Assembly: GCA_038199985.1 (NCBI GenBank)
Contig: JBBPYK010000095.1
Span: forward strand, 1-18,089
From: Arthrobacter_J sp038199985
GTDB lineage: Bacteria > Actinomycetota > Actinomycetes > Actinomycetales > Micrococcaceae
Direction of reading: 5' to 3'
Length of the DNA: 18,089 nt
Shown here: piece after piece, positions 13,505 to 18,089 of the stretch
Numbering within the stretch: position 1 is the stretch's first letter
Layout: every line of letters begins with the position of its first letter
Notes under the pieces: generated by a model
What the model saw: the letters and a program-made list of their open reading frames with translations, nothing else
What the model was told of the DNA's origin: nothing
The model's database searches: none
Position numbers and translations under genes: made by a program

Positions 13505-14047
13505 TCACCGCCGCGCCGGTGATGTGTCTCGGAGGTGCTTGGGCACAAGAATGCAGCCCATAATCAAAGCCGCGGTGATAAACAGTAAAAGGGAATACCC
13601 GGTGTAGACGATACCGAAGTACATGGAGAGCCAGCAGACGGTGGCTATCACCCCGGAGATGACGAGTCGTTGATCGCGGATTTTCGTCGCGAGCAGGAGC
13701 AGCAATACTCCGTAGTAGACGCTGAAGGTATGACCAGATGAGATATCTATTAGGGCGGCAGCGAAGCTCAGGATGATGAGCAGCACTAGGGCCCCTCGGG
13801 CGATGTTGGTTTCCGAGCGTCGTTCAAGGCGCGAGGTATAGGCCCACAAGACGATGGTGAGTGCTGGGGCTATCAGAGGCAAAGCGAAGATCCGCACCCA
13901 CAAAACGTGCATCGCACCGAGCTGAGTTTCCTCGAATGCCCATACGACAGCGGCTAGGGCGACAAGTAGTATCGCTGCCACGACGGTATTGTCCTTGGCC
14001 GTTTGTTCGAGCGAGCGGCTTACGTCTTGTCGTTGATAGCTATCCAT
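13505..14047 (-). CDS. Six-helix membrane protein of unknown function
   Basis: The 180-residue protein has a polar N-terminus (MDSYQRQDVSRSLEQTAKDN) and six hydrophobic stretches: VVAAILLVALAAVVWAF, LWVRIFALPLIAPALTIVLW, ALVLLIILSFAAALIDI, VYYGVLLLLLAT, LVISGVIATVCWLSMYFG and GYSLLLFITAALIMGCILVP. It ends in a basic tail. ATG 14047 has no Shine-Dalgarno; TAGCGT ends 7 nt before it, fitting a leaderless start. The family is unknown to me. It stands between two stretches that look like gene remnants. Confidence 0.75.
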   Translation of the reverse strand: MDSYQRQDVSRSLEQTAKDNTVVAAILLVALAAVVWAFEETQLGAMHVLWVRIFALPLIAPALTIVLWAYTSRLERRSETNIARGALVLLIILSFAAALIDISSGHTFSVYYGVLLLLLATKIRDQRLVISGVIATVCWLSMYFGIVYTGYSLLLFITAALIMGCILVPKHLRDTSPARR

Positions 14048-14054
14048 TCACTTG

Positions 14055-14060
14055 ACGCTA
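14055..14060 (-). promoter_or_regulatory. -10 box TAGCGT upstream of the six-helix protein
   Basis: Minus-strand TAGCGT is followed by 7 nt (CAAGTGA) and ATG. It fits TAnnnT, but no -35 element is visible at 16-18 nt. It is reported because the same arrangement is seen before other genes in this window that also lack ribosome sites. Confidence 0.35.
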
Positions 14061-14210
14061 CCAAGCTCGCACGGTCACCTGGCCGGCATCGCCATGTTGT
14101 TGCTGGAGTCGGGGTCGCACTTCACAGCCGAGAGTGCGGCGTAAGTGGATCCTTCTGCGGGACGATGCTCGCGAACGCAACATGCTTAGTATCTCAAAGG
14201 GGATCAGCTA

Positions 14211-14444
14211 CTACGACTTTGCTGACCCGAGCTCCGGCGTGTCGGCGGGGCGGTGACTTTCGGCAAGGGCGCCGCGGAATGAGCCGAAATCTGCGCTCAA
14301 GTACCGCCCAATAAACCATATCGTTTCGTCCAGCAGGGTTCTGGCACCTCCGAGCGCGTCTCGTGGCGGAACCTGCCACATTGTCTCCAACCGGCCGATG
14401 AGCCGAACTGCCCTTTCGGGTCTCAGTTGCCATTCGCGTGCCAA
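14211..14444 (-). pseudogene. Possible remnant of an unidentified protein gene
   Basis: The minus-strand frame from a TTG at 14444 to 14211 gives natural-looking protein: REWQLRPERAVRLIGRLETM, then ARTLLDETIWFIGRYLSADF, then GALAESHRP. The frame has no ATG or GTG start and no ribosome site, and runs upstream only to a TAA near 14490. Just upstream, a different frame reads AQYSEILRSYPVLRLG, which would join smoothly if a frameshift lay near 14450. I therefore see it as a broken gene. It lies between the six-helix protein and the deaminase. Confidence 0.3.
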
Positions 14445-14535
14445 GCCTAAGTACTGGGTAACTACGCAAGATTTCGGAGTATTGCGCTGCGTTTAGGCCA
14501 CTGCAGAACGGCACTGAGCCTGTTCTCGCGCTTGC

Positions 14536-14991
14536 TTAGATTTTCTCGGTAGCGTGATTGAAGCTCAGCGGTAGGAGGTCCGAGGCTAGAACGCTCAGGA
14601 GGCCCTCGGGCGAGGGCAAGATCACCCGCACATTTGGGTGATAGTCGGCGAACACCTGTCGGTCTCGCCCGCAAGGACTTTTGACGCCGCGCCCATGGTT
14701 TCCAACGGCCACGATATGCGTCAGCTCCTTTGCACCTGCCGCCCGGGCGGCACCGAGAGCGACAAGCTCGGCGCACGGGCCCCCGGTGAAATGGTAGAGA
14801 TTCACTCCGGTGAAAGTCCGTCCGTCAGTTGCCCTCACGGCCGCACCCATAGTGTGAATGCCGTCCTCGTCTGGTCCGGCATCCGTAGTCGCATCAATGG
14901 TCTCTCGCGCTAGTTCTACGAGTGATCGCTCGATATCAGATAGCGTACGAGCAGAGGGCGGAAAAAGGCCAGTCATTCTGTGATGGTACAT
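14536..14991 (-). CDS. Cytidine deaminase-like protein (blasticidin-S deaminase type) with altered zinc ligand
   Basis: The 151-residue protein has the cytidine-deaminase fold: ERSLVELARETIDA, the catalytic GGPCAELVALGAAR (Cys73 zinc ligand, Glu75 proton shuttle), and SPCGRDRQVFADYHP. In standard members the last motif is PCxxC; here the second Cys is Asp110 (PCGRD). So one of three Cys zinc ligands is replaced by an acidic residue that might still bind metal. The PCAE and YHP context is closer to blasticidin-S deaminase than to housekeeping cytidine deaminases, which suggests action on a nucleoside drug or analogue. The start is ATG 14991 with GGAG 3 nt upstream; a second ATG at 14976 has no site. 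It seems otherwise intact. Confidence 0.8.
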   Translation of the reverse strand: MYHHRMTGLFPPSARTLSDIERSLVELARETIDATTDAGPDEDGIHTMGAAVRATDGRTFTGVNLYHFTGGPCAELVALGAARAAGAKELTHIVAVGNHGRGVKSPCGRDRQVFADYHPNVRVILPSPEGLLSVLASDLLPLSFNHATEKI

Positions 14992-15192
14992 CGTCTCCGG
15001 TGCATCGTGATCGCACGACCCAGAAGTCGCACAATCCTAGAAGGACAAGGGGTCTCGCCGATCCTCGGCAGTCGGTTGCCGCCGCTCGGCTGCGTTCCAT
15101 CCCATGTGTTTCGAGGCGCTTAGGTTTCGAGACACCAAGCTGCCGCAGTCTTCGAGTCCATGTGCCCTAAAGGGATCAGCGAGCTCAATCGT

Positions 15193-15203
15193 TCGTTGCA
15201 ACA
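15193..15203 (+). repeat. Left terminal inverted repeat of the IS30-type element
   Basis: TCGTTGCAACA, a perfect inverted match to 15551-15561. The GCAACA part also forms the left arm of the hairpin at 15198-15227. Confidence 0.8.
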
Positions 15204-15227
15204 CCCCCTATTGATGTGAGGTGTTGC
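15198..15227 (+). promoter_or_regulatory. Hairpin covering the transposase ribosome site
   Basis: GCAACACC (15198-15205) and GGTGTTGC (15220-15227) form a perfect 8-bp stem with a 14-nt loop. The left arm comes from the terminal repeat; the right arm contains part of the GAGG ribosome site (15218-15221) of the transposase start at 15230. An mRNA entering from outside would carry both arms and fold, hiding the site, while a transcript started within the loop would not. This protection against read-through is known in principle from IS10; here it is inferred from the sequence. Confidence 0.5.
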
Positions 15228-15229
15228 GC

Positions 15230-15569
15230 GTGTTGTCGAAGAAGGAACGGGTTGATAGGGAGGCGCAATTCTGGGTGTTGATCGCGCGGGGCTCGACGTT
15301 GACTGCGGCGTGTGATGCTGTGGGTGTGAATCGACGAACTGGACGACGTTGGCGGCAAGCGACCGGAGGCCGCATCCCGCGGGCTAAGCCGGAGCCTTCG
15401 GGTCGGTACCTGTGTCTGGAGGAGCGGCTGCGTATTGCTGATCTGCGCTTGGCCGGAACCAGTGTGCTGGCGATCGCCAGGGAGGTGGGACGGTGGGATC
15501 ACCCCCGCACAAGCCATGGAACGGCTACTATTTGAACCAGGAGAATCCATTGTTGCAACGACCGCCTGA
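15230..15569 (+). pseudogene. IS30-family transposase, internally deleted and frameshifted
   Basis: From GTG 15230 (GAGG 8 nt upstream) the frame reads KKERVDREAQFWVLIARG, then AACDAVGVNRRTGRRWRQAT, and ERLRIADLRLAGTSVLAIAR, the N-terminal DNA-binding part of actinobacterial IS30 transposases, up to REVGR near 15490. There the catalytic DDE core is missing, and that frame ends after 13 unrelated codons at 15535. A different frame from about 15495 resumes the family C-terminus (ITPAQAMERLLFEPGES, ending VATTA) and stops at 15569, within the right end as is usual. GGTGGGA is repeated at 15484-15490 and 15492-15498, right at the junction, suggesting a short-repeat-mediated deletion. The gene is inactive. 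Confidence 0.8.
15551..15561 (-). repeat. Right terminal inverted repeat of the IS30-type element
   Basis: TGTTGCAACGA, the exact inverted counterpart of 15193-15203. The end of the transposase frame (VATTA) passes through it, as in other IS30 elements. Confidence 0.8.
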
Positions 15570-15581
15570 ATTCACCATCCT

Positions 15582-16037
15582 TCATCGGAACACTTCGAAG
15601 AGGACCAGTCCTGATCGCCCGTCGTCGGCCGTCACCCCGCGAATCTCCGCGAATCGGCCGACGAGCCGGAAACCCAGGGTCTCGTGCATTCCGATCGATG
15701 CCGTGTTGTGTTCGTTGGCAAAGTAGTAAAAGCTCGAGGACTGAGACCAGATCCACTCCATCCGGGCATGGGTGAGAGCAGAACCGATTCCGCGCCGTCG
15801 GAAATTCGAAGTGATGACGACACCTCCTAGATAGTGACCCGGAGGGGATTCACCATCAGGCTCGCCGTGGAAGTGCGTCTTGGCTACGCCGACCATCTCG
15901 CCTTGTAGGACCGCTACCAATACAACCCGACCGTCGATCGGTGCGATCATTTCTGCTGTCCAGCGTGCTCGGTCGCTGGCATCACAGATCGAGTTCACAT
16001 GAGCCAGGTCGGCCAAGGCCGCTTCACGGATCTGCAT
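15582..16037 (-). CDS. GNAT-family N-acetyltransferase
   Basis: The 151-residue protein has the GNAT fold. REAALADLAHVNSICDAS is the N-terminal strand-helix unit. VVLVAVLQGEMVGVAKT and YLGGVVITSNFRRRGIGSAL give the central strands with the acetyl-CoA pyrophosphate loop RRRGIGSA at about 80-87. The later YYFANEHNTASIGMHETLGF is the usual N..A...Y...GF end motif. These enzymes transfer acetyl from acetyl-CoA to amines such as aminoglycosides, peptide ends or small molecules; the target here is unknown. ATG 16037 has no Shine-Dalgarno; TAAGCT ends 6 nt upstream, fitting a leaderless mRNA. The gene ends 13 nt after the IS30 remnant. Confidence 0.88.
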   Translation of the reverse strand: MQIREAALADLAHVNSICDASDRARWTAEMIAPIDGRVVLVAVLQGEMVGVAKTHFHGEPDGESPPGHYLGGVVITSNFRRRGIGSALTHARMEWIWSQSSSFYYFANEHNTASIGMHETLGFRLVGRFAEIRGVTADDGRSGLVLFEVFR

Positions 16038-16043
16038 GCATTG

Positions 16044-16049
16044 AGCTTA
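16044..16049 (-). promoter_or_regulatory. -10 box TAAGCT for a leaderless start of the GNAT gene
   Basis: Minus-strand TAAGCT, then 6 nt (CAATGC), then ATG. It is the same hexamer and spacing as before the WYL regulator. The place where a -35 would lie (about 16067-16072) is occupied by the left arm of the GCACCTT palindrome, so a protein bound there would control this promoter. Confidence 0.45.
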
Positions 16050-16066
16050 CTGAGAAGTGCCAAACC

Positions 16067-16081
16067 GCACCTTGAAGGTGC
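16067..16081. promoter_or_regulatory. Palindrome GCACCTT-g-AAGGTGC at the GNAT promoter
   Basis: A perfect 7-bp inverted repeat with a 1-nt centre overlaps the expected -35 position of the GNAT promoter. The same arms, with one extra base pair, occur at 17588-17611 beyond the other end of the 381-residue gene. It may be an operator; it has no T-run and is a poor terminator. Confidence 0.4.
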
Positions 16082-16257
16082 GCGCCAACCGATCCCCCAA
16101 CCGGACGTCCGCACAGACACCAGTTGCGGGGCGGCGGACCCGTGTTCGGGGCTGCGGGTTCCGAATGCGGAGAGGGATGGGTGTGACTTTCGGTGTGGGT
16201 CAGGACATTATCAGGACCCTCCTCCGGCCAGTGAAGCAATTTGATGCTTGTCCTGGC

Positions 16258-17403
16258 TTATGGCTTCTTCTGCTCGCTGGGGTCTTTGCGAACCCATAGA
16301 TAATCCGTCCCGTGTTCTTCGAGCACCCAGGCGACGGGATCGTCAAGGTAGCGGATTCTTGGTGTAAACCAGTACGTTTCGTCCGGGTTCCACCCTGCAA
16401 TGACCGTGGCCGTGTCCGCGTCGACCGGAATCACCGTTCCTGCAGCGGCGAGGTACGCGGCCACGTGGAGGTGAACGGCATCGTAGTGCTCAGCGACGCG
16501 CGCCCAGTCAGGGATCACCCATCGGCCGACCCACCCGGTGGTGCGATACCAGTCGTGGCGCTTCTGTGCGGTCTGCTCGAGCGGAAAACGCGCACACAGC
16601 TCTGCCCACGCTTCCGCTGTGTCGATCTCAAAAACACGCAACCCCGCAGCGGCTCCCAGCCTTGTGGACTCGGCGCTCTCCCACCCCAGGCTGTCCTCCA
16701 CGAGCCACAACCCGGCAGGGCTGCCGTCGAACAGCTCGCGGGAGGAGGACAGCAGCTCCAACGCCGGTCGCGACCACCAATACCCGCCAAAGGGCGCGGC
16801 CGGATTTGCGGGACGCTCACGGGCAGCGACCTGCTCATCCAAGATGTACTTCTCCCGTGCCACACGCATCACAGCGAGCGGCTCCGTGGCGATCACTTTG
16901 GGAGGCGCATCATCCCACTGCACCGCCGACTGTGACTGCTGCTCTACCGGGGTACGCCACCAACATGTCTCCGCGGATGCCGCAAGGTGTTCAGCGACGC
17001 GTCGCAACGCTTCCCGCATCGGTCCAGTACCGGCAAGTACATCCTCCCCGTCGGGGTCTTCCCAATACCTCGCCATATCCACCGACCTCGAAAGACACAA
17101 CAGAAGCAACTCCGGTGTCACCTCCGCCAGCACAACGCTCGCCAGCCGCCCGGCCGTCTCTTCCGGAGTGACGACCGTGAGCTCCGCGAACTTCGCGCCG
17201 CGCCCGAACGACGACTTTGATGAGCGCGTGCCCGAATCAAAGTGGTAGGAGGCGAGGACCACAGCCGAACTGAACGTGCCCTCCCGGATCTCCCCGTCGT
17301 GCAGTTGCTCGGAGGCGAGTGCGTACTCCAGTAGCACGCGTCGCCCGCGCGGGCCGTCCAGCATCATTTCCACCAACGACTGTTCATCCCGGCTCTCACG
17401 CAT
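16258..17403 (-). CDS. 381-residue acidic protein of unknown function
   Basis: I do not recognise a family. The start is ATG 17403, with GGAGG 9 nt upstream; a longer frame to 17715 is Cys/Arg-rich and non-coding in look. The first part (about 10-60) has LVEMMLDGPRGRRVLLEYAL and GTFSSAVVLASYHFD. A central part reads RYWEDPDGEDVLAG and is rich in Ala, Glu and Trp. The C-terminal third has WWSRPALELLSSSRELFDG, AGLWLVEDSLGWESAES, LRVFEIDTAEAWAELCARFP, and ends YWFTPRIRYLDDPVAWVLEE with a tail of Lys and Pro. There is no signal peptide or membrane helix, so it is probably cytosolic. It looks more GC-rich than its neighbours. A 24-codon ORF overlaps its start and probably couples its translation. 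Confidence 0.8.
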   Translation of the reverse strand: MRESRDEQSLVEMMLDGPRGRRVLLEYALASEQLHDGEIREGTFSSAVVLASYHFDSGTRSSKSSFGRGAKFAELTVVTPEETAGRLASVVLAEVTPELLLLCLSRSVDMARYWEDPDGEDVLAGTGPMREALRRVAEHLAASAETCWWRTPVEQQSQSAVQWDDAPPKVIATEPLAVMRVAREKYILDEQVAARERPANPAAPFGGYWWSRPALELLSSSRELFDGSPAGLWLVEDSLGWESAESTRLGAAAGLRVFEIDTAEAWAELCARFPLEQTAQKRHDWYRTTGWVGRWVIPDWARVAEHYDAVHLHVAAYLAAAGTVIPVDADTATVIAGWNPDETYWFTPRIRYLDDPVAWVLEEHGTDYLWVRKDPSEQKKP

Positions 17404-17470
17404 CCAAGGCGACCTCCGCCGCATCCCAGATAACGCGGCGTTGCACGCGCTCCTCTGCCTCAATCCGCAT
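17396..17470 (-). CDS. 24-residue leader ORF overlapping the 381-residue gene
   Basis: The minus strand from ATG 17470 codes for MRIEAEERVQRRVIWDAAEV followed by ALDA, then TGA. The stop overlaps the start of the large gene in the pattern ATGCGTGA (8 nt shared), and the ribosome site of the large gene lies inside this ORF. TAGACT ends 6 nt before the ATG, so the mRNA probably begins at this start codon. The peptide is a charged amphipathic helix. It could be a leader for coupled translation, a small partner protein, or the N-terminus of an older fused protein. Confidence 0.5.
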   Translation of the reverse strand: MRIEAEERVQRRVIWDAAEVALDA

Positions 17471-17476
17471 ACCCCA

Positions 17477-17482
17477 AGTCTA
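17477..17482 (-). promoter_or_regulatory. -10 box TAGACT for the leader ORF
   Basis: Minus-strand TAGACT, then 6 nt (TGGGGT), then ATG. It is the same hexamer as before SdpI. No -35 is evident at 16-18 nt. Confidence 0.4.
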
Positions 17483-17567
17483 CGAACCGCGCACAAGCCC
17501 TCTCCACACAAACCCGGCGCTGCTCCCCATCGACCAATCTCCCCAGCAACAAAATGAGGGACGCATG

Positions 17568-17611
17568 CCACCGGTGGTGGAGCGTGCGCACCTTCCTTGC
17601 AGAGAAGGTGC
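17568..17611. promoter_or_regulatory. Palindrome and stem-loop upstream of the leader ORF
   Basis: CCACCGGTGG at 17568-17577 is a perfect 10-bp palindrome. GCACCTTC (17588-17595) and GAAGGTGC (17604-17611) form a perfect 8-bp stem with an 8-nt loop. No T-run follows on either strand, so a rho-independent terminator is unlikely, though it could end the Xre/DUF2975 operon weakly. The second stem shares its arms with the palindrome at 16067-16081. Confidence 0.4.
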
Positions 17612-17707
17612 AGGACCTTCAGACTTTGCACGGCCCGGTCGCCTCGCTCCCATAAGGGTGGTCGGGACCGAAGGCTAACGCAACTGAGAAATGCAGAGCT
17701 CCAGCGG

Positions 17708-17914
17708 TTAGTCATCTTCCCAGATCAGAATGTCCCCCGGTTGGCAGTCGAGCACTCGGCAGATTGCATCAAGGGTGGAAAATCGAACAGCTTTGGCCCG
17801 CCCGTTCTTGAGGACGGCTACGTTGGCAGGAGTGATCCCGACCCTGTCTGCAAATTCACCCACTGACAGCCCACGCTCGACCAGGAGTGCGTCGATCACC
17901 ACCCTGATGGCCAT
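17708..17914 (-). CDS. Small Xre/Cro-type regulator (YozG-like) paired with DUF2975
   Basis: The 68-residue protein is a single HTH_26 domain: MAIRVVIDALLVERGLSVGE, then ADRVGITPANVAVLKNGRAK and STLDAICRVLDCQPGDILIW, ending in acidic EDD. This is the YozG type that almost always follows a DUF2975 membrane protein. The ATG at 17914 shares one base with the stop of that gene (TGATG), so translation is coupled; a TTG one codon earlier is the only other option. It probably regulates its own operon. The promoter lies outside the window. Confidence 0.9.
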   Translation of the reverse strand: MAIRVVIDALLVERGLSVGEFADRVGITPANVAVLKNGRAKAVRFSTLDAICRVLDCQPGDILIWEDD

Positions 17915-18089
17915 CAAACGACCTCATCGAGTTCCACCCGCATGAAGGCCGCTTTGCGAAGAAGAGAACGAAGCACCAGCAGCACGAGTGTGAATGTTGC
18001 CCCCGCAAGTGCACCGGCCAGAAGTAGGAGGCCAAGCGCTGGTGGCCCGGGAATCAGAAATAGAGTGCCGAAAACAATGACAGTTGCTA
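17914..18089 (-). CDS. DUF2975-like membrane protein, C-terminal part (cut by window edge)
   Basis: The visible 57 residues read TVIVFGTLFLIPG, then ALGLLLLAGALAGATFTLVL and a basic-to-acidic tail (LRSLLRKAAFMRVELDEVV). Two hydrophobic helices followed by LR.LLR.A..(M)R.ELDEVV are the usual C-terminus of DUF2975 proteins. The gene enters from the right edge on the minus strand, so its start and promoter are not in view. It overlaps the YozG-like regulator by 1 nt, the usual gene order for this pair. Function is unknown, but with the regulator it is thought to form a sensing unit. Confidence 0.75.
   Translation of the reverse strand, partial: ATVIVFGTLFLIPGPPALGLLLLAGALAGATFTLVLLVLRSLLRKAAFMRVELDEVV

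Larger units (their letters stand above)
15193..15561 (+). mobile_element. Non-autonomous IS30-type element, internally deleted
   Basis: Perfect 11-bp inverted ends, TCGTTGCAACA at 15193-15203 and TGTTGCAACGA at 15551-15561, bracket 369 bp. Inside are the N-terminal 90 or so codons of an IS30-family transposase on the left and its last 20 or so codons on the right, in a different frame. IS30 elements are about 1.1-1.5 kb, so roughly 0.8-1 kb has been lost from the middle. With both ends kept it could still be moved by a related transposase. One further base on each side (15191 and 15563) also pairs. A target duplication of 2-3 bp is not obvious. It sits between the deaminase and the GNAT gene. 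Confidence 0.8.

Noticed and set aside
15106..15135. Hairpin GTGTTTCGA/TCGAGACAC left of the IS30 element as a terminator or attachment site
   Set aside because: The stem has one wobble pair and no T-run, and no matching copy is seen on the other side of the element.
16538..17248. Plus-strand open frames of about 200-236 codons
   Set aside because: Ser/Arg/Pro-rich shadows over the GC-rich 381-residue gene on the other strand.
17588..17611. Rho-independent terminator
   Set aside because: The stem is perfect, but no T-run follows on either strand.
17404..17715. Extension of the 381-residue protein to a 485-residue frame
   Set aside because: The added 104 residues are Cys/Arg/Pro-rich without fold; a GGAGG ribosome site 9 nt before ATG 17403 marks the real start.

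Overview
The window looks like an accessory stretch of an actinobacterial chromosome of moderately high GC, probably from the Micrococcales or a relative. That placement is an inference. It rests on a three-domain Ada-AlkA fusion of the mycobacterial type, SdpI and YozG-type membrane-protein/regulator cassettes, and several start codons preceded by a TAnnnT box at 6-7 nt with no Shine-Dalgarno sequence, which is the usual look of leaderless actinobacterial genes. Nearly all genes are short, independent units. Gene remnants are scattered between them, as in a region of frequent gene gain and decay.

Left part (1-4.1 kb). It opens with a small membrane protein, then a minus-strand mini-operon: a 42-residue ORF, a 52-residue single-helix protein and a 245-residue four-helix protein with a soluble tail. 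Next come a TmrB-like P-loop kinase, a DUF1579 protein, a bleomycin-resistance/glyoxalase (VOC) protein, and a Pr6Pr-type membrane protein broken by an internal out-of-frame deletion.

Detoxification and repair block (4.1-9.5 kb). A WYL-domain regulator is divergent from an epoxide hydrolase, with three nested inverted repeats between them. An isocitrate lyase/PEP mutase family enzyme lies just downstream of the Ada-AlkA fusion. A Nudix hydrolase and a probable transposase fragment follow.

Membrane-protein/regulator cassettes (9.5-14.1 kb). A four-helix protein is paired with a winged-helix regulator behind two tandem palindromes. A second unit holds a membrane protein, a small Xre regulator and SdpI. 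A TetR regulator overlaps a small PH-like protein. Two further membrane proteins are present.

Right part (14.2-18.1 kb). It contains a blasticidin-S-deaminase-like cytidine deaminase with an altered metal-ligand motif, a 369-bp non-autonomous IS30-type element with both terminal repeats, a GNAT acetyltransferase, a 381-residue protein of unknown function preceded by an overlapping 24-codon leader ORF, and the end of a DUF2975/Xre cassette cut by the window edge.

Together the recognisable enzymes (TmrB-like, VOC, epoxide hydrolase, Ada-AlkA, Nudix, deaminase, GNAT, SdpI) form a toxin, antibiotic and alkylation defence repertoire, each mostly under its own small local regulator. I did not find a classic defence system, CRISPR array, tRNA or rRNA.
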